This document shows positions 1 to 11,148 of a DNA stretch of 64,000 bases, piece after piece. The position numbers and the translations under genes are program-made. Position 1 is the stretch's first letter; each line of letters starts with the position of its first letter. Under the pieces are notes generated by a model. That model did no database searches. It saw only the letters and a program-made list of their open reading frames with translations, and was not told where the DNA came from. Source of the stretch: Acanthochromis polyacanthus (taxonomy: Eukaryota; Chordata; Actinopteri; Pomacentridae); contig NC_067117.1 in assembly GCF_021347895.1 (NCBI RefSeq), positions 36,896,067 through 36,960,066 of the forward strand, given 5' to 3'.

Positions 1-141
1 GACGTAGTGTGGGTGCCTACAGCCCACATCCTCTGTCCAATCACTGCTCCTTCAACACGCCGTGGTGGACAGTACCACATATCTGGTGCAGATGATGGCC
101 TGATTTCAGAGAAATTCAAGCAGTTCAAAGGACAGAAATAG
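1..141 (+). CDS. Open frame fragment, 3' end of an unrecognised ORF
   Basis: The first 46 codons of the window are open in frame 1 and close with TAG at 139-141. The peptide starts DVVWVPTAHILCPITAPS and ends FKQFKGQK. It enters from outside the window, so its start or splice acceptor cannot be seen. I do not recognise the family. It could be the last exon of a gene or the end of a transposon ORF lying left of the BEL element. Confidence 0.25.
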   Translation, partial: DVVWVPTAHILCPITAPSTRRGGQYHISGADDGLISEKFKQFKGQK

Positions 142-1165
142 TGGTGTGATAAGTTGGGGACAAATTACATGTTTTACATGGGACCTAAGGCAATATAACT
201 CATTTTAACTGCAATATATTAGTTAGAATTCCTAAAAAAACGCCTATAAAACATAGTGCATTTCTTGGTTAAATTGGCCATGAAGGATTCAAGAAACAAT
301 GTTGATACTTCAGATATCAATTATTCGGATGTTTATTGTTATACAGACAAAGTTTCATGTTTCTACTCCATGTCCCACATTGGTTTCTGTGCCAATATAT
401 GTATGGTGTTTTTCAGTCTGTTTCATAAATAGGCATCGTTTTGAGGTCTAAGGAGACTAGCTAGCTCTTGGATATTTTTAGGTTAGAGAGAACTTTTAAG
501 GTACTTTGAGATTTTTATAACATATGAACCTTGTTACTTATTAAAATTTGTGAAAAAAATGCCTAAATTCTTGAAAAATGCCATTTTCGCCAAATTTTTA
601 AATTGCCCTGTACCACAGAGAAATGGGTATATTCATTCCAAATTTTTTTTTCCTGCTCTATTGTTAAGGTGTTTGAACCCTTCAGATCACTTGTAAGTCT
701 ATATCATCAGTCAGTTCCCAGTATTATCTTCCTAAATCAAGCCTTTCTACCTAACATATCAATTTCCGAGTGGAAAAATAGGGATTTAAATATTTTATAA
801 CTTAGCAAATAGCAATCATATGATGTTAAAACTTTGCAAGTAATCTATTCTTATGTTGGGATAGTTAAAAAAAAAGTTTGGAGATGATCAGAGGAGGTCA
901 TGCAACAAAATTTCCTCAGATTTGTTGAAATGAGATGGAATGACTCTGCATTGAACAAGTCAAGAAGCAAGCTAACAAGTAAAAGCTAATCAAGCAAACA
1001 CAAAAGTTGTGTCTTGGAAGTAGCACAAGTACTTGTAACCTGCTGCCAAAGTCAATTGCATTTAATAAGATCCAAACGTAGCATTCTCATTTAAAGGAAA
1101 GGACCCCAAAAAATAAGAAGATTATTCAAAGTAATATGCAAACTAAGTGAAAATGTTAAGACAAC
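142..1165. other. AT-rich flank, no gene seen
   Basis: I see no convincing coding frame here. The 5' LTR expected for the BEL element that starts coding at 1166 should lie in this stretch. By eye I could not match any part of it to the probable 3' LTR sequence after 8762, so the 5' LTR is either strongly diverged or absent. Confidence 0.4.
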
Positions 1166-4100
1166 ATGGCAGATGAAGAGAAGAGTGCAATACAGCCCAC
1201 TGAAAGTAGTGATGAGCTTAATGTACAAAATGATGAAAGTGAAGAGCAGGATACAGAAGAGCAGGATAATGGAGAAGAAACTCCACAGCCCTCAGTATCT
1301 GATAGCACAGAAAATGTGCGCAGAAGTCAGCGTGTACGAACACTCACTGAAAAAGGAAAATCCTTACAAGAGGCAAGGTTAAATGATTTAACAAAGGAGT
1401 TTGATCGAATCTACAAGAAGTGGAAGTACAGTATGAACTGTTACAAGAGAATGTTAAAAAAGAAAGACACTGAGTTAATACCTGAAGCCTTGAATGCAAT
1501 AGAAACCGTCGTGAATGACATCTGTGAAACTTATGGTAAGATCAGAAAGATTGAAAGTCCTGACATTGAAATAAGGAGAAAATGTGATGTGTGCTGGGCT
1601 ATCAGCAGAGCAGCCAAAGCTAAAGCTCAGTGCCTCTTGGAAGAAGATGGTGATCCAGACAGTATTCCCTGGCCAGATTCAGAGTCAGTGTTTGGGACCA
1701 GTTCATCTAGTGCCTCTTCATACAAATCGAAGTCCAGAACAGTCATGTCCAGGCAGTCTTCTCTACTCACGCTACAGCAAAGACAAGAGGCCGCAGCTGA
1801 GGTAGCAGCAACTGAAGAAGTCATTAAAATAATGAAAACACAACATCAATGTGAGGAAGAAATAAGAGAACTTGAGGTTGAGGATGCAAAGAAAAGAGCA
1901 CAATTTCTAACAGAGAGCACAACTATAAAGACAAAGTTAGAAGAAAAAAGAAAAGAAGTGGAGCTATTGAAAGAAATGCAAAAGCACAAGGCAGCACAAG
2001 CCAGATTAAAGGTGTATGCTGAAAGTATCAACAGTGAGGATGAAGAAAAATCTCCAGTTGTTCACTATCAAGTAAAGCAAGATAGTTCTCTCCCACAACC
2101 AAGTTTTCCAAATGTGCACTCCAAACCATTCATTCCTTCTCAAATTAAAGCTCCAATAAATTCACAATCTCCACTTCTCCAAGTACCTCAAACAGCAATC
2201 CACACCGCAAATGAAGCAGCCTCCGTTGATCTTGTAAAGACTCTCGCAGAGGCGATCACAGCAAACAGAATCCCCATCCCAGAGCCTGCAGTCTTCACAG
2301 GTGATCCGCTGCAGTACAACGATTGGAAATTATCCTTTAAAACGCTAGTCGACTGTAAAAATCTGCCAATACAAGAAAAGCTCTTCTTCCTACGTAAGTA
2401 TGTTGGAGGTTCAGCTAAGAAAGCTATTGAAGGTCACTTTCTCATTGGAACGGACACAGCTTATTGTGCTGCATGGGAAATACTTGATGAGAGATTTGGA
2501 GATCCCTTTGTAATAGGAAAGTCATATCGTGACAAGATTCAGTCATGGCACAAAATCAACACCAAGGACAGCAAAGATCTACGTGAGTTTGCAGATTTCC
2601 TGAGCAGTGTTGAATCAGCCATTCCCTATGTTCAAGGGTTACAAGTTTTGAATGACTGCGTAGAAAATCAGAGAATAGCAGCAAAGCTACCTGATTGGTT
2701 AAGTGCTCGCTGGAACAGGAGAGTAACAGAGTTCCAAGATGAACACAAAATGTTTCCTGATTTCAGTCACTTTGTCAAGTTCCTGAACAAAGAAGCCAGA
2801 ATCGCGTGTAACCCCATCACCTCACTGCATGCAATAAGGCCAAATGAATCAGATAGCAAGCATCTGTTCAAAGACAAGTCAAAGAGAAATCATATGCTGA
2901 ACGTCAAGACACTCAGCACAAGCACAGATGAAAAGACAAACGTCTCATGTCTCTTTTGTAAGAAACCTGGTCACGCACTTCACAAATGTCGAAAGATAAT
3001 GGAAAAGTCAGTGGAAGAAAGAGTAAAGTTTGTGCAGTCTGAAAAACTGTGTTTTGGCTGTCTTAAGTCCAGTCATAATTCCAAGAACTGTAATTCCAGA
3101 AGTGTCTGTGACAAATGTCAAAAACCTCATCCAACTTGTCTACATCAGGACAGAGAGAAAAGAGAAAAAGAACAAAGAACAAAGACTAAAGAGGAAACAG
3201 AAAGGGTGTCTGAAGCACAAGAACAAGAATCCACACAAGTTACATCCAACAGAGTCATACAGCAAAAGTCAAAAGGTTGTACTTCTTCAGTCATCCCAGT
3301 CTATGTGTCAACTGTGGACGAGCCAGAGAACGAGAGGCTCGTGTATGCTTTACTCGACACTCAAAGCGACACAACTTTCATCCTGAAAGACACAGCTGAG
3401 TCACTAAACACCAAGTCTGAGCCAGTCAAACTCAAGATCTCCACCATGACATCTAGAACAAAGATTGTGTCAAGTCACAAGTTAAAAGACCTACAAGTAA
3501 GAGGTATGAACTCTAAAATCAGAATAAAGTTGCCAACGACCTACATCAGAGACTACATTCCTGCCAAAAGATCTCATATCCCAACAAGCAAAACGGCAGA
3601 GAATTGGCCTCATCTAAAACATCTATCAAATGAGATGTCTCCCAAGCTCGACTGCGACGTTGGAGTGCTGATTGGATATAATTGTCCACAAGCTCTACTC
3701 CCTCTAGAGGTGGTCAGTGGTGACAGAGACCAGCCATTCACACAAAAATCCCTGCTTGGTTGGAGCATCATTGGCTACGCTAGCTCTGAAAGTGACTATG
3801 AAGATGAGATAGGAGTAAGTCATCGTGTCATGGTCAAACAAGTTCTGCCAGCTGTAGAATTCACACACAAGCTCAAAACTGAAGTTCACTTTGTAAGCAG
3901 AAACAAAGTCAAAGAAGTGGTCACTCCAGCTGAAATAATAAAGGTGTTGGAGATGGACTTCGTGGAAAGACATGTTGAAGAAGAGACAATATCACAAGAA
4001 GACTTATTGTTCCTGACCAAAGTAACAGAAGGCATAAAACAAAAGCAAGACAAACACTTTGAAATGCCACTACCCTTCAAGCAAGAAAGACCTGACTTGC

Positions 4101-4249
4101 CAAACAACAAACTTTGTGCAGAGCACAGGCTTAAATGTCTGGAAAGGCGTCTCAGAAAAAATGAGCGCTACTTCAAAGACTATGTGGCATTCATGCAAGA
4201 CATCATAGAGAGAGAGGTGATGCAGAGAAGGTGCCAGACGCTGAGCTAA
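1166..4249 (+). pseudogene. BEL/Pao polyprotein, N-terminal part: Gag, zinc knuckles, protease
   Basis: 1027 codons are open. The first 100 residues are acidic and charged. A long coiled-coil-like Glu/Lys-rich region follows (about residues 200-300). A Gag-like region at about 370-560 begins near the motif FTGDPLQYNDWKLSF, typical of the DUF1759 type. Two Cys/His clusters (CLFCKKPGHALHKC and CFGCLKSSHNSKNC, about 590-640) are nucleic-acid-binding knuckles. A retropepsin-like motif LLDTQSDTTFI at about 730 marks the protease; this family has DTQS where most retroviral enzymes have DTGS. The frame ends at an out-of-frame stop because of a dinucleotide slip near 4208-4217, and the polymerase continues in another frame from about 4216. 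The ATG at 1166 has an acidic N-terminus, and I see no better upstream start. Confidence 0.85.
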
Positions 4250-4776
4250 GTAACCAACCAGCCTGGTATATTCCTCATCATGGCATCTACCATCCGCAGA
4301 AGCCAAATAAGATTCGCGTCGTCTTTGATTGCTCGGCAAGGTTCCAGAATACATCTCTGAACGAGCATCTCCTGTCAGGACCAGATCTCACAAATACACT
4401 CGTTGGAGTTCTGTGTCGTTTTAGGAAAGGACATGTGGCCATCATATGCGACGTCGAGCGTATGTTCCACCAATTTCATGTTGCCCCACAAGATCAAGAT
4501 TACCTCCGATTTCTATGGTGGGAGGACGGCAACATGGATTGGCCACCATCTGTGTTCCGCATGAGAGTCCACTTGTTTGGAGCAGCATCCTCGCCTGGAT
4601 GTGCAAACTTTGGATGCAAGCATCTAGCTGCTCAAGGCGAAAGTAAGTTCAGCCAAGCTGCCGTGAAGTTCATACAACATAACTTCTATGTGGATGATGG
4701 CTTGGTGAGCATGAACTCAGAGCAAGAAGCTATTCAGCTTGTAAAAGAAGCCAGAGAACTCTGTGATACTGGTAAG
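4216..4776 (+). pseudogene. BEL/Pao reverse transcriptase, first part
   Basis: This continues the preceding BEL ORF after a frame change. It holds the start of the reverse transcriptase (PNKIRVVFDCSARF, then FHQFHVAPQDQDYLRFLWW) and the active-site motif FYVDDGL near 4686-4706. The YVDD box is the metal-binding catalytic motif. The frame runs straight into a hAT element at 4777, and the rest of the enzyme resumes at 6267. The duplicated target CTGGTAAG (4769-4776 and 6259-6266) shows that the two parts were once contiguous. Confidence 0.85.
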
Positions 4777-6258
4777 CAGTGTTGGGCAGTAACGTCACTA
4801 CAAATAGCGTCGTTAGTAGTTTAACTACATTTTTCTGTAACGACGTGGTAGCGTCGTTGTTTACAAAATCAAAAAACGTTTCAACAGCTTAGCTAATCTT
4901 TTGGTCACGTAGCGCGGTAGCGAACGCAAAAAGCTACATTAAAAATGATTAATGTTGAACTGCTTGAAGCGGAGCTTTCTGCTCTGCTGCAGTCTCATCT
5001 CACACTTTTAAGGATCAGACAGTGACATCCTCTCCAAACGCCGACATGTCTGTGTCGACCAATAGAAGCGGAGGAACTGTTGATGTCGTCATTCAACAAT
5101 CCCTTCCACTGGATCCACACACACACACACACAGACGCTCGCTTCAGTTTTTGAGTTTTTGAAAAAACGGAGAAAAGTTGTTTTCAGATACCTACTGTGC
5201 CAACCCAATGCGAAGTTTCTGTCAACTTCAAAGACGTCAAATACAAATCTGAGAACCCATATACAAGTGACTACCGAATATGCACAACCAGCAGCAGTTA
5301 GCTAACCACCACATGTCAACCGCAGTATAAGATACACACACAAACGAGCTACTTTTCAACATCTAAAATTCGCGTGGCAGTAAATTAATTAAATTAAGCG
5401 TAAGGTTGTGGTGGCAGTGTGTGAATGTGTATAAATTGGGGGATTAAATAATTAAACTGATACATATCAGTTTAATTATGGGAGGTATGGGAGAAAACGA
5501 GGTAACAGTAAAACCAAAATCTGTCTTCTTCAGTATTGCTGTTAACACTAATGAGCAAATGGCTGAAAAAAATAACAGAAAGGGTAACAAAAGTGATGGC
5601 ATAAATGATTAAATATCTTAATCTTACACTCAAGACCAAAATTGAGTTAAGTAGTAGTGGATACAGCACTTTGGGAAAGCATTGAATGATTTTACATAGA
5701 TATTAGACTTAAGAAATAAAACTTGATTTAATACCCAATGTGAATACCCAAATTATGTATAAAATTGTCTTACTATAATATTGCTTACTTTATATGGAAA
5801 TGATATCAAATGTAACCTATTATACCCTCCAATGTAAGTGGTGTGTTAATATAAGCTACTGCAACTTAATTATCAGATACATTATGTCTGCAATACAAAC
5901 TAAAAAGAAAATCAGAACAATGATTTCTAATGTAAAAAGGTTGATTCATTTTAAATGTAGCTCCACATATTCCTCAGTGTATCAACTTACTAACTTTGGA
6001 GCACTGAGAACAAAAATGATGGTTTAATAATAAATAAGTCAGCATTTTCTTGTCTCCGTTTGACTGACTTCATTAGTCCCTGAAATTTTTTGGTAAGAAA
6101 AAAGTAACTTGAATGTATTAAGCTACTTTGGCCATATTGCTGTAGCTTAGCTTGCTACATTTCTGTGGGTCATAGCTTCAGTGTAGTGAAGCTTGATTTA
6201 ACACTGAGTAGCTGGTAGCTTAGCTCATTACAGTTTCCAAGTAGCTTGCCCAACACTG
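4777..6258. mobile_element. Non-autonomous hAT element inside the BEL polymerase
   Basis: 1482 bp bounded by inverted ends CAGTGTTGGGCA and TGCCCAACACTG. The 8-bp direct duplication CTGGTAAG lies on both sides (4769-4776, 6259-6266), the standard hAT target duplication. The interior is AT-rich with a short CA repeat near 5117-5134. It contains no transposase-like ORF, so it must have been moved by an enzyme encoded elsewhere. The outer 12 bp match perfectly and the arms diverge after that. Confidence 0.93.
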
Positions 6259-6266
6259 CTGGTAAG

Positions 6267-8762
6267 CTGCACCTTCACAAGTTCGTTAGTAACAGCAAAG
6301 AAGTGCTTGCTACCATTCCAAAGGAAGAATGTGCAGCAGGAGCAACCGACTTGGATCTAGCTCTAGGAGAGCCTAAGATGGAACGGGCCTTAGGTGTACA
6401 ATGGTGTGTAACCTCTGATACATTCTGCTTCAGAGTTATCGTAAAGAACAATTCTTTCACCAGAAGAGGAGTGCTCTCCACAGTAGCCTCAATATTCGAC
6501 CCACTTGGATTTGTCGCACCATTCATTCTAGTCGGCAAAAGAATTCTTCAAAGAATGTGTCAGGAGAAGCTGGATTGGGACGAGCCGCTTCCAGAAGACC
6601 TCAAACCTCAATGGGAAGCCTGGCCTCCAGAAGACCTCCAGAACCTGTCAGTCATTAAGATACCACGTTGTTATGTCCCCACAACATTCAACCAAGTTCA
6701 GCAGTACGAGTTACACAGCTTTTCTGATGCCAGTGTATCCGGTTATGGCATGTGCTCATACTTAAGAACTGTAACTGAGTCTGGAGACGTGCACTGCACC
6801 CTCGTAATGGGGAAAGCAAGAGTCGCTCCTACTAAAGTGACAACCATCCCGAGATTGGAGCTTTCAGCGGCAGTTGTAGCTGCAAGAACTGCTAGCTTTC
6901 TGAAAAGAGAGTTAGAAATCCAAGACCTTCAAGAGTACTACTGGACTGATTCTAAAGTCGTCCTAGGGTACATCAACAATGACGCAAGACGATTTCATGT
7001 GTTCGTTGCTAACAGAATACAGAGAATCAGATCAAGTACAGAACCAAGTCAATGGCGATATGTTGCCTCTGAACAAAATCCCGCTGATCATGCATCGCGT
7101 GGAGTAATGACAAAGGAACTAGTGGAGTCCAACTGGTTCACAGGACCAAGTTTCTTATGGCAAAAGGAACTACTAAAAGAAGACATCAAAATGAAAGAGA
7201 TCAATGTTCAAGATCCAGAACTCAAGGTCACACAAGTCTTTACTGTCAAGGCAAAAGAAGAGAAATCTATCTCAGAACGTCTGGAAAGGTTCTCAGATTG
7301 GACGAGAGTCGTGAGAGCAATTGCAAGATTAAAGAGACGAGTAAAGTACAGAAAGAACATGAAAGAAATGTCAAATGAAAGTACTACTGTGGAAGAAAGG
7401 AAAGAAGCAGAGGAGTTCATTATAAGTACAGTCCAAAAGGAAGCATTCAGCAAAGAAATCAAGTCCATTAAAGACAAAGAAGAAGTCAAAGCAAGTCATT
7501 CCAAGTTACACAAGTTAAGTCCATTCCTTGACAATCACAATATCCTGAGGGTGGGAGGAAGACTAACGAAAGCGTCACTCCATCCGAACATCAAATATCC
7601 AGCCATTTTGCCAAAAGAGCATCATGTTTCACGTCTGCTCATCAAACATTTTCATGAAAGGATTCATCACCAAGGTAGAGGGATGACAGTCAATGAAATA
7701 CGTGCAAATGGCATATGGATAATTGGTTGCAGTACTGAAGTCTCATCATTCATATACATATGTGTGAAATGCAGAAAATATCGGAAACTCAATCAAGACC
7801 AGAAGATGGGCGATCTGCCTTCAGAAAGAGTTGAAGCTACCCCTCCATTCGCGTACAGTGGTATGGACTGTTTCGGACCATTCTGTGTGAAAGAAGGGAG
7901 GAAAGAGGTAAAGAGATACGGACTCTTGTTTACATGTATGTGTTCGAGAGCTATCCACATAGAAGTCCTGGATGACCTCAGCACAGACTGTTTTCTCAAT
8001 GCACTTCGTTGTTTCATGGCGATACGTGGCAACGTCACTCAATTGCATTGTGATCAAGGCACTAATTTCATCGGTGCAAGAAACGAGTTTTTGACACAAG
8101 CAACTCAAGAAAAGGTCAAAGAGCTGGGTATAAGTTTCATTTTCAACCCACCTGCTTCCAGTCATATGGGAGGAGTCTGGGAGAGACAGATTCGGATGAT
8201 AAGAAACGTCCTAAGATCCATTCTCGACCAGTCAGCTTCAAGACTAGACACTTCATCATTGAGAACGTTCATGTATGAAGCTATGGCAATAGTGAATAGT
8301 CGACCACTAAGTGCAGAGTGTATCAATGACCCTGTAGGACCAGAGCCGCTGACACCCAACCATATTTTGACAATGAAATCAGCAATTATCTCATCCCCAC
8401 CTGGAGAGTTCGTCAGAGAAGATCTCTACCTGCAGAAAAGATGGAAGAGAGTGCAGTATTTGGCGAACGTATTTTGGACCAGATGGAGAAAGGAGTATTT
8501 GTTAAACCTGCAACAGAAAAGTAAATGGACTAAGAACAGAAGAAATACAAGGATAAATGACATTGTTCTCCTGCAAGAGGACAGCGTTCCAAGGAACCAA
8601 TGGAAACTCGCCAAGGTCGTAGAAGTCACCCCAGGAGCCGACGGCAGAGTCAGAAAGGTCAAGCTTCTCATCAGTGACTCTACTCGAGACAAAGGGGTTC
8701 GAACTAAAACAGTTTTAGAAAGGCCAATACACAAGACCATCCTTTTACTTGAGGCTGAGTAA
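6267..8762 (+). pseudogene. BEL/Pao polymerase, second part: RT end, RNase H, integrase
   Basis: The reading frame resumes right after the duplicated target and stays open to TAA at 8760-8762. An upstream ATG-like start lies within the hAT end and is not the natural start. Visible parts are the RT thumb region (FDPLGFVAPFILVGKRILQ), an RNase H-like core (ELHSFSDASVSGYG), the integrase HHCC-type region (FHERIHHQGRG ... CVKCRKYRK), and the integrase core with GMDCFGPF, HCDQGTNFIGA and GGVWERQIRMIRNV carrying the D,D,E residues. A C-terminal DUF5641-like domain follows (RWKRVQYLANVFWTRWRKEY). Apart from the frameshift and the hAT insertion the polymerase looks well preserved, so the copy is not very old. 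Confidence 0.88.
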
Positions 8763-9253
8763 GGACTAAAAAGTGATGTGTATTGCTAATATTTGCTAAG
8801 TTCTTTGGTGTGTTAAGTTCTATTTAGGATCACACATACAGTAAGTAGTGTGATGGTGGGAGTGTGACTGCAGTTGAATATGTATGTTCTCATGTTTCAC
8901 CACTAGGCGGAGCTAATGTATTAAGAAAGTTTAAAAGATAACGTTTTGGGTTTTTTATATACACTTATTTTTGTTTTCCTAATATTTCTAGCTAATTAAT
9001 AGGGCCAAATCAGAAATAATATTTAATATATAGGCCAATCTAAAATGTGATATTTAGTAACTAAATTTAGGGTTAAAGAAGGGTCACTTCCTGTTTAACG
9101 CAATGCGAGGCAGTAGCCAGCAGACGTGTACCGACAGCGAGCCAATTTCAGTGATTAATAAGAAAAATAAGCATTTTGAAGCCCACCAGTTTGTTTTCAC
9201 TAGCAGGCCAAAGTGGTATGTATTTGTGTGTTTTGTTATATCCAATTTGTGTA

Positions 9254-10863
9254 CAGGTAAAAGCCAGAAAATTAGAATATTTTCATAAACTTGATTTATT
9301 TCCGTAATTGCGAACAAAAGGTATAACTTTTACATTATATGTAATCATTGCACGCAGACTGATGCACTTCAAATGTTTATTTATTTAATTTTGATGATCA
9401 TAGGTGGCAACAAATGAAAATCCGACATTCCGTGGGTCAGAAAATTAGAATATTACCTGAGGCCAATACAAAAACAGGATTTGTAGAAATGTTGGCCAAC
9501 TGAAAAGTATGAACGTGAAAAATATGAGCATGTACAGTACTCAATACTTGGTTGGAGCTCCTTTTGCCTCAATGACTGCATTAATGCGGCGTGGCATGGA
9601 GTCGATCAGTTTCTGGCACTGCTCAGGTGTTATGAGAGCCCAGGTTGCTTTGATAGTGGCCTTCAGCTCTTCTGCATTTTTGGGTCTGGCATTCTGCATC
9701 TTCCTCTTAACAATACCCCACAGATTTTCGATGGGGCTAAGGTCGGGCGAGTTGGCTGGCCAATTGAGTACAGAAATATCATGGTCCTTAAACCAGGCAC
9801 TGGTAGATTTGGCACTGTGTGCAGGCGCCAAGTCCTGTTGGAACATAAAATCCCCACCTCCATAAAGCAGGTCAGCAGCAGGAAGCATTAGGTGCTCTAA
9901 AACTTGCTGGTAGACGGCTGCGTTGACCTTGGATCTCAGGAAACAGAGTGGACCGACACCAGCAGATGACATGGCACCCCAAACCATCATTGATGGTGGA
10001 AACTTCACACTAGACTTCAGGCAACGTGGATCCTGTGCCTCTCCTGTCCTCCTCCAGACTCTGGGACCTCGATTTCCAAAGGCAATGCAAAATTTGCTTT
10101 CATCAGAAAACATAACTTTGGACCACTCAGCTGCAGTCCAGCTCTTTTTTTCCTTAGCCCAGGTGAGACGCTTTGCGCGCTGTTTCTTGTTCAAAAGAGG
10201 CTTGACACGAGGTATGCGGCAGTTGAAACCCATGTCTTTCATGCGTCTCTTGGTGGTGGATTTTGAAGCACTGACTCCTGCAGCAGTCCAGTCCTTGTGA
10301 ATCTCCCCCACATTTTTGAATGGGTTTTTTTTCACAATCTTCACCAGGGCGCGGTGATCCCTGTCGCTTGTACACTTTTTCCTACCACAGTTTTTCCTAC
10401 CCTTTGCCTCTCCATTAATGTGTTTGGACACAGAGCTTTGAGAACAGCCAACCTTTTCAGCAATAACCTTTTGAGTCTTGCCCTCCTTGTGCAATGTGTC
10501 AATGGTTGCCTTTTGGACAGCTGTCAAATCTGAAGTCTTCCCCATGTTTGTGTAAGCTTCAGAACTGGACTGAGAGACCATTTAAAGCCCTTTGCAGGTG
10601 TTTTGAGTTAATCAGCTGGTTAGTGGGTGGCACCAGGTGTCTTCAAACTTGACCCATTTCACAATATTCTAATTTTCTGACCCACGGAATGTCGGATTTT
10701 CATTTGTTGCCACCTATGATCATCAAAATTAAATAAATAAACATTTGAAGTGCATCAGTCTGCGTGCAATGATTACATATAATGTAAAAGTTATACCTTT
10801 TGTTCGCAATTACGGAAATAAATCAAGTTTATGAAAATATTCTAATTTTCTGGCTTTTACCTG
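9254..10863 (-). mobile_element. Tc1 transposon, 1610 bp, 201-bp inverted repeats
   Basis: The element starts CAGGTAAAAGCC and ends GGCTTTTACCTG, flanked by TA on both sides (9252-9253, 10864-10865). The inverted repeats, 9254-9454 and 10663-10863, appear identical by eye. Each arm carries an outer and an inner copy of an AGAAAATTAGAATATT-type direct repeat, the IR/DR arrangement of fish Tc1 elements. A full transposase ORF lies between them. The element sits in the probable 3' LTR of the BEL element. Confidence 0.95.
9541..10581 (-). CDS. Tc1 transposase, intact, 346 aa
   Basis: A single uninterrupted ORF of the usual Tc1 length (about 340 aa). The N-terminal 120 residues form paired helix-turn-helix DNA-binding domains (KVIAEKVGCSQSSVSKHI), with a basic stretch KGRKNCGRKK between them. 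The catalytic DD34E triad is complete: D160 in FSDESKF, D250 in FQQDLAPAH and E285 in SPIENLW, with 34 residues between the last two. A second methionine at residue 13 (MGKTSDLT) is also a plausible start. The enzyme would bind the inner and outer repeats of its own ends and cut and paste at TA. With intact ends and ORF this copy may be autonomous. Confidence 0.93.
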   Translation of the reverse strand: MVSQSSSEAYTNMGKTSDLTAVQKATIDTLHKEGKTQKVIAEKVGCSQSSVSKHINGEAKGRKNCGRKKCTSDRDHRALVKIVKKNPFKNVGEIHKDWTAAGVSASKSTTKRRMKDMGFNCRIPRVKPLLNKKQRAKRLTWAKEKKSWTAAEWSKVMFSDESKFCIAFGNRGPRVWRRTGEAQDPRCLKSSVKFPPSMMVWGAMSSAGVGPLCFLRSKVNAAVYQQVLEHLMLPAADLLYGGGDFMFQQDLAPAHSAKSTSAWFKDHDISVLNWPANSPDLSPIENLWGIVKRKMQNARPKNAEELKATIKATWALITPEQCQKLIDSMPRRINAVIEAKGAPTKY

Positions 10864-11058
10864 TATGTGCAGAAGCTAAGTGTTAAAATGTACATCTTTT
10901 GTTTATCCCACCAGTTCTACGGTGGTGTGCTGTGGTGTACAAGACCCAAGACCTCAGTAAACCCCAGTAAAAGAAAAGAACTCTCGTGTCTCTCTATGTG
11001 AAAGTGAACAAGCCGGCATAGTAGATGCCTGTAAAACGGTGGTATAAAAGGTCATGAA

Positions 11059-11062
<4 letters not shown>

Positions 11063-11148
<86 letters not shown>
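11063..11148. repeat. (AT)n followed by (GATA)n microsatellite
   Basis: About 53 bp of alternating AT with one interruption, followed by about eight GATA units. It marks the left limit of Harbinger copy A. The related copy C also ends at a short AT run (about 37618-37630). Confidence 0.95.

Larger units (their letters stand above)
1166..11010 (+). mobile_element. BEL/Pao LTR retrotransposon, interrupted by hAT and Tc1 elements
   Basis: The order Gag-like region, two zinc knuckles, protease, reverse transcriptase, RNase H, integrase and a C-terminal integrase-associated domain is that of BEL/Pao elements. The coding region is split by a frameshift near 4210 and by a hAT insertion at 4777-6258. 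After the stop at 8760-8762 an AT-rich stretch follows. The probable 3' LTR starts near the G-rich tract at about 8856-8866 and ends near 11010. A Tc1 element at 9254-10863 sits inside it. The LTR ends are estimates because no second LTR was found for comparison. Confidence 0.7.

Noticed and set aside
1173..1382. Small + ORF and other short ORFs overlapping the BEL polyprotein (for example 1584-1805, 3030-3386, 3704-3973, 4070-4354)
   Set aside because: They lie in other frames of a long conserved retroelement ORF and show no family motif of their own.
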